Positions 45,150-55,070 of a DNA stretch of 64,000 nt are shown here, piece by piece. The position numbers and the translations under genes are program-made. The notes below the pieces were generated by a model. That model was not told the origin of the DNA. It ran no database searches and saw only the letters and a list, made by a program, of their open reading frames with translations. Source of the stretch: Ciona savignyi (taxonomy: Eukaryota > Chordata > Ascidiacea > Phlebobranchia > Cionidae). Where the stretch lies: positions 63,957 through 127,956 of the forward strand of contig CH002587.1 in the NCBI GenBank assembly GCA_000149265.1, read 5' to 3'. Each line of letters opens with the position of its first letter. The first letter of the stretch is position 1.

Positions 45150-45700
45150 TTGGTACTTAACCAAATAACTTTACAGTTAGAACCTTGCCAGATTAAAAAA
45201 ATCCATTCATCTGTTTTGGTAACTAACAAAAAAATTAAAATCGAATGGTACTACACCGGCAATTTTTTTTTTTTAAAATGCCTTAGTAATAAAAAAGGTG
45301 GGTACTTCATAGGTTTATACTTGATAATGGTTTGATTAAACTGTCAATCAAATCACCCAGAAGCTACATGGTACCTTTGCTGTTGTGGTTTATAATCGAG
45401 GATGGATTTTTAATTATCATTATCTTTGTTGGGGTATTAATTATTAAGCACCTTCTTTTTATTTATTGTTTTATAAAAATATTAAAGTTTCTTTGGGGCT
45501 TATGTGTTGTAATTTTATACCATTTTTTTAGTTTTTAAAATACATCTTAGGTTTGACAAAAACCTTTTGACTGTACCCACTCTAAAATATAATTTTTATA
45601 ATAGACGTGTTTTAACGAACGTAATTTTGCCGTTTTTTTTAGTTTAAAATTCTCTGTGTTTGTTGTGTGTTTTATCTTGGAAACAAAATTAAAGCAATCT
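45150..45700 (+). repeat. Dispersed repeat in NLR intron (third copy)
   Basis: The blocks gaaccttgccagattaaaa, aggtttatacttgataatgg and tcttggaaacaaaattaaag match the 38-kb copy in order. Flanking sequence tagttgattagttg is shared, showing joint duplication with the LRR unit. Confidence 0.55.
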
Positions 45701-46374
45701 AGTTGATTAGTTGCACTGTCCAATTATTTTGTTTAACTAACAATGAATATTATGTGGAAAATGACAAAACACACATATTTATTGCTTCGGTGATAATGTT
45801 ACACACATGTAAGAACTTATAAGTATTAGTTAAAATCAGCCGGAAAAGTCACACAAGTTGGCATTATATAATTTAAAATCAGCCGCATAAAATTCTCATG
45901 CTTTGGGATGGGGTGTGGGTATGAGGATATCTAGTGTTCGGGAAAAGCGAATATTGTGGTATGAATTTGTCGATAATTGAAAAAGTCGGCAGGGCATAAA
46001 TGTGGACACACAACCACACAGAAAGTAAAGATTGAAACGAGAACCTGTCTGATATATGAGCTATTGTATGAAGTAACCTGGTTCCAACCATAACAGTTGG
46101 CTCCCATGTAAGTACTTTTCATTGATCGTCATTATTTATTAACTGATCAAGTGGAACAAAATATTTGATTATTTAAACATTAGTTTCTTTTCATGTCAAA
46201 AATACTTTTAAACAAAACTTTAAATAGTGCCTTTTTTACTATTTTGACTCTAAAATATTGAGTATAAACAAATGAATAATACAATTCTCATGATGATTAC
46301 CCAAAAAGCCCAGAAAATCCTAAATCAATATAACTTAATTCATTAAAACAACATCACACGGAACTGAGGCTTAC

Positions 46375-46554
46375 CTGGGGAGAAGGGAGTTGTTGTATTG
46401 CTTTTTGCAACATACGTTGACCTTCTGATGAAAGTATGTACCAGTCCAAATCCATTTCCGATATTTTGCCAACACATCCAGCCAGACATTGTGCTGCATG
46501 GTCATCCAATCTTCCACTATCCAACCACCCATCGCTTCCCACTGTAAGTTTGAT
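46375..46554 (-). CDS. NLR gene, LRR exon type A (60 codons)
   Basis: The exon is phase 0, with acceptor tctacacag and donor CCCCAG|GTAAGC. It begins IKLTVGSDGWLDSGRLDDHA and has the core CVGKISEMDLDWYILSSEG. The usual LRR asparagine (WNxL) is replaced by tyrosine (WYIL), which is unusual for the cassette and may weaken the repeat fold. It is the first type A cassette in reading order. Confidence 0.8.
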
Positions 46555-47051
46555 CTGTGTAGAACAGGAATGTTAAAACTACACAATGAATATATGCTGT
46601 AATATATATGTTTAGTAATCAACTGAAATAGAAACAAACCAATTTGATTATCCATTTAAAATATAAAACAGGTTATAACAACTTAGCAGTTGAAAGATTG
46701 GGGAACACATAATTTGAAATCTTTGTACATTTTATTAATATAGTACCCCTGTGGTGAATCGGTGGTACGATTTGTGGATATTGGTCGTTTTCTCCCAATT
46801 TTTGCTTGGGTACTACTATATAAACGTGTTTATTACTGGAAAACTATTTGCGCTGTAGTTTACGACCCATAACAGTTAGGTTAGTTGGGGCAATGTCGGT
46901 GCAATATAAAAAGCTGTTATAGCATGTTGTGTACGATAGAACTGCTGTACCATGACACTGTAATAGCTGCGGTAAAGTTGTATAAATAAAAACATCAAAA
47001 TAAATCAATGTTTGATGTGGTACTACTTGAAGTATGGTTCCCAATATTTAC

Positions 47052-47210
47052 CTTATTCGGTCGATCATTGATAGCTGTGCACAAATCCCGCATACAATCG
47101 TTTAGTTGATCGCAATCCTCTAATGTAAGTTCATCAATATATTGAATATGAGGAACCAGGTATTCAGCTACATTTCCCAACTTTGTTTCATTCAACACTA
47201 ACTTTTTGAT
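47052..47210 (-). CDS. NLR gene, exon type B (53 codons)
   Basis: The exon is phase 0, with acceptor cttttattccag and donor AATAAG|GTAAAT. It reads IKKLVLNETKLGNVAEYLVP then HIQYIDELTLEDCDQLND. The pattern is one LRR-like unit (IDELTLEDCDQL) of a different type from the A cassettes. Its twin is at 54101–54259, with about 85% identical residues by eye. The introns beside both share a gtccaccatgct block. Confidence 0.75.
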
Positions 47211-48185
47211 CTGGAATAAAAGCCTTTAATTTCTTACCAAATATTTTAAATGTTTTATAAATAGTTTTATTATCAACAATGTCCACCATGCTGTTGATTG
47301 TACATCAGTGTGATTCATATGGTTTGATTAGCAAAGAGGAGTTCTCGTTATCATTTAGGAAAAATTTATTTCGCTACGAAACTATTGTTCATGGAGGGTA
47401 CTTGTTACAACTAATACTAAGCAGAGACTAGTGAATTAACACTTTTTATAATATAAACGGTATCCGTCGTTGGTATTTATCGAAAATCGTAAATTTTAGT
47501 CTCAAGTTGTTAACGTGCAGTGAACTAATGTAACTTTTTATAGATTAGCTTGATAATATTAATGGTGGATATTGGGTGATAATATCAAACAGATGCGAGA
47601 TAATGATCAAATGTCAATATACTAGAAGTTGGTAGTTCATGCACTAGGTGTCAGTGGTTCATGGACTTAGATCGTAACAGTTGTTTAATTTTTATTTAAA
47701 ATATAATTCTAACATAAGCTTTTTATAATCATAGTAGCATTTGTCTGCCCTCTTGTAGGTTACTTTATTCATTTGGTGTACAATCTCAACATATTCAACA
47801 AATAGAGGAATTTAACACATCATAACTGCCTCTGATTTGTTAATTTCCTCTATCTGTTAATTATGTTAGTATTCTAATGTTAAACCTTGTCTACTGCTAC
47901 AATGTATCATTGTTAACCATCACTGGTTTTATGCTACCCAAAATATTTAATTTGTTTTTACTCCTTTGCAATATATACTTTAAACTGAAGATGTATATTT
48001 CGAGCATATAACCTGCTTTCTTGCAAGTGTATGTTATAAACCTTACTAAATACCACAATTCACAAAGAAACATTTCATTACAAACCCAAATAATTAAAGA
48101 CGCCATACCAACACAAACCACTAATTATTAAACACACACAATAGAAATCGACAAAAAATATTTTTAAACCAAATTTTATACGAAC

Positions 48186-48308
48186 CTTCCCGGGTTGCAT
48201 TTTCAAGATTTCCATCACATCTTCAGAACGATCACTAGAATACACACTCCATGACAAAACCCATTCAGAACTATCCTGTATAACCCAGTCAACAACTACA
48301 ACCAAATC
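48186..48308 (-). CDS. NLR gene, 41-codon exon of unknown fold
   Basis: The exon is phase 0, with acceptor catttccccag and donor GGGAAG|GTTCGT. It encodes DLVVVVDWVIQDSSEWVLSW then SVYSSDRSEDVMEILKMQPG. The spacing and phase fit the NLR gene, but the sequence lacks the LRR asparagine pattern. It may form a beta-hairpin between repeats. The GTTCGT donor is weaker than those of the neighbours. Confidence 0.55.
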
Positions 48309-48504
48309 CTGGGGAAATGTTTATGTTATAAACAGTTATAAAACAGGAACCCTTAATTCTAAAATAGCCTACAAGGTTATTGTGATGTTACTTTCGAGAT
48401 TGCGTAGTTAGGTCAGCTACTGTAGTGTTGAAATTCATCTATACAAGATGTTTCTTATTATAATATAATGTTGTTGTATCCTCAATCAAGCTGTGTTTAA
48501 ACCT

Positions 48505-48665
48505 CCGACCCGTTAGCCTGGCGGATAAGTGCGTGTGAATCGTATACAACACACTGCAATAGCTTCGGTAACTTGACGGTGGGCAGGAGGTGATATGACA
48601 ATTGCCCGTGTGTTAACCCCCTTAGTTTTTCCTTCCATTTACGGGGATAAACATAAATTGTAACT
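48505..48665 (+). repeat. SINE family 1, internally deleted
   Basis: The head cgttagcctggcggataagtg is joined to gtatacaacacactgcaata and the 3' body ending gggataaacat. The middle third, from the B-box to the cactttacgg block, is missing. Confidence 0.75.
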
Positions 48666-48700
48666 GCAATTTACTTAGTGGATATTCTATGTCAACTTCT

Positions 48701-48846
48701 TGTAACGTTCCTTGCATTTCTTTTGTTCATTACGTGATTGCACTTAATTTGCGAGTGGGCGCCTTTGCCGCTCCGGCGAACTGTATAAAAGTTTGTGTTG
48801 AATGTGAGAGGAGAGAATAAAAACTGCCACTAAATGATTCGCTACA
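48701..48846 (+). mobile_element. 5' LTR of forward gypsy element (146 bp)
   Basis: It begins tgtaacgttcc and ends ttcgctaca. Inside are a TATA box (gtataaaag, 48783–48791) and a poly(A) signal (aataaa, 48816–48821) in the correct order for U3-R-U5. The following ttggtgctattaccagg (48847 on) would be the primer-binding site. No matching 3' LTR was found before 53154. Confidence 0.6.
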
Positions 48847-49009
48847 TTGGTGCTATTACCAGGATTTTAAACCTACTGTATATTGAGAGGATGGGTGGAT
48901 GACAAGAAAATTTATGGAGAAAAGTGCTGCTTGCAAACCGGAACCTATCGATCAGAAAAATGTTCCAGATATCGGATTAGGGGTGACTATAGTGGTCGGT
49001 GCCGCTTGA

Positions 49010-49570
49010 AACATTTTCTATAGAACGGAATTGTGAAGAAAATTTGGGAAGTTTCGAGAAAATGGCCGTGTATTACCGGTGGTCTTCAAAGAAATAGGGT
49101 AAAAGATTAGCTCTCCCGCTTTCAGGAGAGGCACTGTTCGTGGAAGCCCACTTGCCCGAGGAGTAAGAATTTTTTTACAATCCGGTGTGTGAGGCACTAG
49201 AGCAAAAATTTGATTACATACATAGTTGCTAGTCACGAACATTGTTGTTGCGCACCGCACGAAATTAACCGGAAGAGAAGCTTTCTGACCTTGGTATACG
49301 TTTGCAACAATTGGTAGTAAGAGGTTCCCCGCAGTTGCCAAAAAGTATGCAGAAGGAATTGTTGGTGGGCGCATTTGTTCGATGTCTGTCTGATAAATTG
49401 GACAGTCAACGTTGCCATAGAAATCGGTGCGTACTAGGAACACCGGAATGTTCGATCGTTCAACTATGATGATAGATAACTACTTTAGACCTTGCTGCAT
49501 TGCATTCTTTAACCACGCAGATGCGTAATTTGGTGTCCGACCTAAAAGAATGTTCAAATTCATCTAATAA
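49010..49570 (+). pseudogene. Forward gypsy gag, decayed
   Basis: Forward pieces read VYYRWSSKEMGKRLALPLSG then EALFVEAHL, and RLQQLVVRGSPQLPKSMQKE then LLVGAFVRCLSDK. The 'QxLxxxFxRGLSD' end is typical of Ty3/gypsy gag. Several stops and shifts interrupt it. The 141-codon reverse ORF over the same bases (49018–49443) is a shadow. Confidence 0.6.
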
Positions 49571-49683
49571 CGCACCGGACCCTCTTTAAAAAACGCCAAA
49601 CGGCTGAGTCGTATTTTGATGATCCAGTGTCGCGAAGCCAAATAACTCATGGTTTATACGATTAGGAATTCAATCGTCAATGC

Positions 49684-49890
49684 TTGGTTAAATGCCTTGT
49701 AGATTCTGGAGAAAACGTTTGTTTTTTGGCTCGATCGTTGTTTTACGAATTGTTTACGAATAAACTTTGGATCCCTGTCCTGTCTCACTTAAGGTGGCAA
49801 ATGGCTTCGCACCGGTTTGCCGACTTGGGACTTACCAATTTTGGGAATATATTTTGTAAGCCTTTATTTATTCCAATTTAATTTTAAAGA
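49684..49890 (+). pseudogene. Forward gypsy protease remnant
   Basis: The forward frame MVKCLVDSGENVCFLARSLF has the retropepsin active-site pattern, with DSGE in place of DSGA. The rest is short and the flap end is not visible. Confidence 0.5.
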
Positions 49891-50209
49891 AGGTACGATA
49901 TCTTTTGGAACCACGACATGCACATGGAATAAAAACCAGTGCGCTCCAATTCGGAAAGTCTTACTATTAGGGACATTTCCGTTCTGGGTCGGTCAGAAAT
50001 GACCATTTCTTACACATTGAGATGAAAACCTCGATTCACGTTTTGGATACTTCGACCCGTCCACCAGTTTTATCCGGGATAGTGAATCAGTCGGAAGTCC
50101 TTGTTGCAAACTTGTTCGGTATGTTGATTGAGCTAAGATCGGGTCCCAGTAGGTTTGGACAAACGATAAATTAGATAAGCGATTACGCAGATATTTTAAA
50201 CATCCAAAG

Positions 50210-50594
50210 ACAAGGGTGGATAGGCCAATACCTACCAACTTGGAAACTCTGATCAACACCGCCTCGAAGGGGTTGTCGAAAAGTGAGCTTAGGCTTATAT
50301 CGGAATTTCACAATATATTTGACTCGCCTGATCGCATGTTGGGTTCTACAGATATAATTAAGCATGGCATCGACACCGGGGAGGCTCATCCCATCCGTCT
50401 GGCGCCGAGACGAATGGCATTAGAGAAACGAGCGAAGGGGAAATCAAGAAAATGTTGAAGCAAAAGGTAATTGAACCTAGCTTTAGTTCTTGGTGTTTAC
50501 CAGTTGTATTGGTAAAGAAGGCGGACGGCTCAGCGCGGTTTTGCATTGATTTTCGCGTGTTAAACTCGGTTACTAGAAAAGACGCGTATCCATT
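50210..50594 (+). pseudogene. Forward gypsy reverse transcriptase, N-terminal part
   Basis: The forward strand encodes [20 protein letters not shown], then after a shift [19 protein letters not shown] and [20 protein letters not shown], then VTRKDAYP. These are the early RT motifs (HxIDTG…PxR, SPWxxPVVLVKKKDG). The frame is broken once near 50430 and interrupted by a SINE at 50595. Confidence 0.75.
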
Positions 50595-50883
50595 TTTGTC
50601 CGGCACGGTGGTCTAGCGGTTAAGTGCGTCGCCTTTTAATCGAAAGGTAGCAGGTGCGAAACTGGTCGCTAGCTAGTCGGTTGTGTCCTTGGGCAAGGCA
50701 CTTTACGGACATTACCTGAACCCAGCGGATTAATGGGTTCTACCAAATTGAAGGAACATGTGAATCATACACAACACACTGCAATAGCTCCGGTTACCCG
50801 ACGATAGGCGCGAGGTGATCTGACGATTGCCCTTGTGATAACCCCCTTGGTTTTCCTATTCACGGGGATAAACATGAATCCTA
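50595..50883 (+). repeat. SINE family 1, full length, with target duplication
   Basis: Starting gtccggcacggtggtctagc (tRNA-like A-box region) with gcgaaactggtcgctagctag (B-box-like), it ends at gggataaacatgaatcctat. It is flanked by tatccatt on both sides (50587–50594 and 50884–50891). Removing it reconnects the conserved RT motif DAYPLPRIDD across the insertion, which fixes the boundaries. I use this as the reference copy for the family. Confidence 0.9.
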
Positions 50884-51227
50884 TATCCATTGCCACGTAT
50901 TGATGATACCATTGATTTACTCGGTGGTGGCAAATGGTTTAGTACCTTGGACCTCGAGAGTGGGTACTGACAGTTAAAGCTGGATGATGAAGCGAAAGAG
51001 AAAACCGCGTTCTTAATACCTGTCACGGGCTTTATCAGTTACGGGTACTTCCATTCGGACTATGCAATGCCCCAGAAACATTACAAAGACTGATGGAACG
51101 AATTTTGCGTTCATGCATACTTAAGTGTTGCCTGGTGTATTTAGATGGTGTTGTGGTATACTGTAATAAATAGCCCATCTGACCACATAAATAGTGTTCT
51201 GGTCATTTTAAACCGCAACCCTAAGTA
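50884..51227 (+). pseudogene. Forward gypsy reverse transcriptase, palm remnant
   Basis: After the SINE the strand reads LPRIDDT, then GGGKWFSTLDLESGY, then LKLDDEAKEKTAFLIP, and later LERILRS-like and CCLVYLDGVVVY. The catalytic YxDD is here YLDG, so the second aspartate of the metal-binding pair is lost. Stops occur at the codon after SGY and later. The frame meets an unexplained insertion at about 51228. Confidence 0.7.
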
Positions 51228-51465
51228 ACTATTCCCGATATATGTGTGCTCAATGGAGCGTAACGGCGTCGCTGCCAATTTAGAAGGTAACTGTTATTTC
51301 GGCATTTTCTGTTCTTGGATAAGTGAAAGTAGTTTTATAATGCTTGAGCTGTTCGATAGCGCACACAAGCTAACCCCAAAAGTGTGTGTCTGTGTGTTTC
51401 TATACTGTATTACGAATAGCTATACCGTTAATTTGCTATCGCAATTAAATGCCAGCACAAACAAC
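51228..51465 (+). other. ~240-bp insertion in gypsy RT, unidentified
   Basis: RT sequence stops near 51227 and resumes at aggcctgcggttaaaagcca (51470). The block between is not RT-like in any frame. No target duplication or known ends were seen. It could be a small element or a filler produced by repair. Confidence 0.4.
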
Positions 51466-51469
51466 AAGC

Positions 51470-52280
51470 AGGCCTGCGGTTAAAAGCCAAGATATGCAAA
51501 TTGTTTCAGATGGAAACCGTCTATTTAGGCCATGTGATCCGAAGAAACTTAAAGCTGTCCAGTCGCAGTGTTAGGGAACTTCGAGTATTCCTGGGACTTG
51601 TCTCGTATTACAGAAGGTTTGTGCCCAACTTCTTAACGATTGCTTCACAGTTAAATGAACTTACCAAGAAAAATGCTCAATTTCAATGGTCTAAAAAGTG
51701 TACTACTGCTTCGTTTGAAACGTCAAAGAAATTAATGATATCAGCGCCTGTGCTGAGTTACTCTAAAACAGAAGATTGCTTTATGCTTGATACCGACGCC
51801 AGCTTGACCCGGAGTAGGCGGCGTCCTATATCTATTACAAGATGAAGATAAACGTGTGATCGCTTATTCGAAAAAAAACGCTTAACTGATCGCACAAACA
51901 CTATTGCACCTTCTAGCTGTAGTAACTTGTATCCACCAATTTAGACATTACCTGACTGGATAACATTTTGTATTACGTACCGAATACGTACCAATAAAAT
52001 TGCTTATGCATTTTAAATATCCAGAAGAAATGTTGGCAAGGTGGATTTCTATACTGGCAGAGTACGATATTGAAATCTTGCATAGACCATTGGTCAAGCA
52101 TGAAAACGCCGACGGGTTGTCGAGAAGGAAATGCGAGATTGCGACCTGCCCTGAATGCTGCAAAGAATGTCAAATTGAGGAGGTAATTGACCCTTCCCCA
52201 AATAATGATGTTCTCATTTCCCCAGTTTTAGTGGATACGGAAAACTCCTGGATGGATGTGTGGGAAACCGAGCAGTAAAC
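51470..52280 (+). pseudogene. Forward gypsy RT connection and RNase H
   Basis: The forward strand reads LKAKICKLFQMETVYLGHVI, then VRELRVFLGLVSYYRRFVPN, then SYSKTEDCFMLDTDAS, the RNase H start with its catalytic Asp. After a shift it reads HFKYPEEMLARWISILAEYD and VKHENADGLSRRKC, the RNase H C-terminus. The order is that of Ty3/gypsy pol. Shifts at about 51840 and stops show decay. Confidence 0.75.
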
Positions 52281-52384
52281 GCAATGGCAAATGGAATATG
52301 ACCTAATTCGGCGGTTGATCCTTTAGAAACAATGTGGTGCTCTCCCGTCTGGTGACGAAGTTGCACAGGAAAGTAACAAAGGTA

Positions 52385-52502
52385 GAACGGTCATGTGGCC
52401 AAATGGTTAACGCGACCGATACATATACCGACTTATATACAAAAAAACGGTCCTGGTGACGAGCCCATAATGGGTTCGAAACTTGGTTCAGTCAAAAAAA
52501 AA
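52385..52502 (+). repeat. SINE family 2 copy with 14-bp target duplication
   Basis: It starts gaacggtcatgtggccaaat, includes a tRNA-like ggttaacgcgaccga, a perfect-looking B box (gggttcgaaacttgg) and an A-run. It is flanked by aagtaacaaaggta at 52371–52384 and 52503–52516, an exact 14-bp duplication. It lies between RNase H and integrase of the forward gypsy element. Confidence 0.9.
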
Positions 52503-52639
52503 AAGTAACAAAGGTAAATCTTATATTACCAGTCATTTGGACCTGCTGGTCCTTAAAGCGTAACGATCGTGAGGTGCTAAAAGACGTAGCACCCTATACA
52601 GTCTTAGATAACAATTATTTAATTTCCTTCACTCAACAA

Positions 52640-53000
52640 AAATAGCCTTGGGACGACGCAAACTACGAAGAGACTCCACTGCTTCGGAATGACGGTGGAC
52701 GAGACAAACAAGTGTCGTTGGTGTAAGCAATGCTCTGAACGAAAACTTCCGCATGGTCGACAGCTTAAAAAAATGCTAGTCGGGGCACCAATGGAACTGG
52801 AAGCTATAGAATTTTTAGGCCCACTACTAACTACTGAATCTGAATACAAATACATACTGGTAGCGGCTAATTTTTTTAACTAAATGGATTGAATGCTATG
52901 CACTAACAGATTAGAAAGCAACGACCACAGTAGACAAAAGAAAATAAAATTAATCCGTGATAACGCCCCTTGCATTTCCCCATTTACGGAACTTGAATAT
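52640..53000 (+). pseudogene. Forward gypsy integrase, N-terminal fragment
   Basis: The forward frame reads CRWCKQCSERKLPHGRQLKK then MELEAIEFLGPLLTTESEYK, followed by ILVAANFF. This is the last zinc-binding cysteines and the first catalytic Asp region (here EFLGPL, where Asp is usual: DFLGPL). Most of the core and any 3' LTR are missing. The element ends in unrelated intron sequence by about 53100. Confidence 0.65.
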
Positions 53001-53153
53001 TCTTTCCAGACAAATGATGCGCACAATTTGACTTCCGACCAGAACAATAATTTACTTTTCGCCCATCACTACTTGTTACCAATCCACATATGTCTATCTC
53101 TATGAGTATCGTTTTCGTTTACTAAACGATTGAAATCTACCAGGAAGATTTAC

Positions 53154-53306
53154 CGAGGAAAGTTGCTGAACAGCTTCATGTAAGATGATGCGACTTAGAA
53201 CGGAAATACTCCCCTCGTCAATTCGTAAACGACTGACTTTATGCAAACAATCGGCCAAACAGGTTGCTGCGTTCTCATCAAATTCAGATTGAATATTTAA
53301 GACAAT
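53154..53306 (-). CDS. NLR gene, LRR exon type C (51 codons)
   Basis: The exon is phase 0, with acceptor tcttgttgcag and donor TCCTCG|GTAAAT. It reads IVLNIQSEFDENAATCLADC then LHKVSRLRIDEGSISVLSR. It shares the 'D(D/E)xAAxCLAxCxxKxSxLxxD' and '-HEAVQQL' framework with type A but lacks the WNxL core. It is a single-copy, more diverged member. It is separated from the next exon (48308) by the 4-kb gypsy insertion. Confidence 0.7.
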
Positions 53307-54100
53307 CTGCAACAAGAATAAGGAGGTGATTCACATTATAAGTTATCATACGTTAGTTAGTTATAATAATATTATGACCATATACCCGGTATGACAAGAT
53401 ACTGGGGTAGTTTGACAATCGGTTTTAAAATGGTCGTGATTACAAGAATAATCTTGCCGTAAGCATATATGAATTATCAACAATAGGAGTAAAAGTCATA
53501 ACAGTAATGCAAGTAATGAACATACTCTTTCCTCTAACAGTTACTTCATCACGATAAACACACATAATTTATGTGACACATAATATTAAACAATTGAGAA
53601 TGCAGTAACAGCATTGTAATGATGAATAAATTATATGCACCGGTATAACGTTTGGCAACTTTTATTCAGCAGAGTCATCTAATGTTTATTAAAATATGTG
53701 TTTAAATTTATTTCTCATTCAACCCTGAAAAAGTGTATTTGCTGCGGAGATACTATCACTTTAGTATCAACCACCTAGTACACCCGAAAGTGAGTGCTGG
53801 TCTGTCTCTCTTCTACATTTTATGTACAGTTTCGGTAAAAGACACACCAATTGGTTTATACATTTCAAGTGTTTTAAACCGAATAAACTTATTGTATTTT
53901 AAACTGATTTAAGTAAGAATTTCTATAAAGTGAAATTGAATATTTGTTTTAATCGAAAAATAATGATAATTATAAAGGGAGCAGTGCGGTACATGGAGCA
54001 GTGCGGTACATGGAGCAGTGCGGTTTGTGTAAGTATGCACACCTCAAGTAAATTAATAATTGATGTACAGCTATTTGAAGTTATGGTTTCCATTATTTAC

Positions 54101-54259
54101 CTTGTTCGTTCGATTATTGATAGCTGTGCACAACTCCCGCATACAATCGTTCATTTGCTTGCAATTGTCTATTGTAAGTTCATCAATATATTGAATATGA
54201 GGAACCAGGTATTCAGCTACATTTCCCAGCTCCGTTCCATGCAACACTAACTTCTTGAT
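54101..54259 (-). CDS. NLR gene, exon type B (53 codons)
   Basis: The exon is phase 0, with acceptor cttttattttag and donor AACAAG|GTAAAT. It reads IKKLVLHGTELGNVAEYLVP then HIQYIDELTIDNCKQMND. It is the twin of 47052–47210 and is the first exon after the NACHT exon in reading order. The overlapping forward ORF (53930–54250) is a shadow. Confidence 0.75.
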
Positions 54260-54939
54260 CTAAAATAAAAGTTATTTTTTTATAAATACCCGAATATTTG
54301 ACATGTTTTATCAATAATATTATTAAACACGTCCACCATGCTACTAATTTGTACACCAGTGTGATTAACATGGTTTTGATAAGCAAAACGGAGTTTTCGT
54401 TACGGAAAAGTTTATTTCGCTACGAAACTAATGAATGTTAATTAACACTTTGTACAATATATGAAAGGATTGGTAAATATTTACATAACTTGTAAGTTTA
54501 GTATACTATTTGTCCAATGTTTCGCACTTGATCTGTACTGACGACAAACGCTAGTAAATAGTCCAATAATCTGTAATCCAATAACTTCCACGAAGGTTGG
54601 GTTTTATTCTAATTATTACTTGCGACCATGAATAATATTTCAGTATATGCGGGCACGACTTGAAGCGCCGAAAAACACAAAAGACATCATGCTTAAGTAG
54701 GAAGCGTCAAAATCTTCGGTCGTGTTAAAACGTTTTATAACCATGTGGAGTTGGAGCTATATGAAACCAGTAATACAAATTTTTTACGGATTATTCAATT
54801 TGAGGTTATGCATAGGTAGCATTGAGCCTGTTTTATGTATTCGACATTCTATATTTGTATACCTACAGATTTCTATAAACTCACTTGCCACTCATTTTAA
54901 AAGCATTGCATCTTTTTATATATACACAAATCACAAACA

Positions 54940-55070
54940 GGATGTGCAGCTCAGAGGAACCAATCCTGCGGTTCTCCTAGTGGTGGGAGCGGCGGGGCAC
55001 CCACCTACCCCCACGCTCCTCTTGAGCAAAAACAGGGGTTCCTTTCCGGAGCCCCTGCAATCTTAATCTT
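54940..55070. other. GC-rich inverted-repeat patch in an AT-rich intron
   Basis: The stretch includes gtgggagcggcggggcaccc, cacgctcctc and aggggttcc/ggagcccct, which can fold as hairpins. Its base composition is far from that of the surroundings. I do not recognise it. It could be part of an unrecognised SINE or a structured RNA, and no promoter was seen. Confidence 0.35.

Noticed and set aside
49018..49443. 141-codon reverse ORF in the NLR intron
   Set aside because: The forward strand here reads as gypsy gag in the correct position ahead of protease and RT. The reverse frame has no recognised domain.
53985..54030. Triplicated ggagcagtgcggtacat block
   Set aside because: It is a short local repeat (three 17-bp units) beside the type B exon, without further significance.
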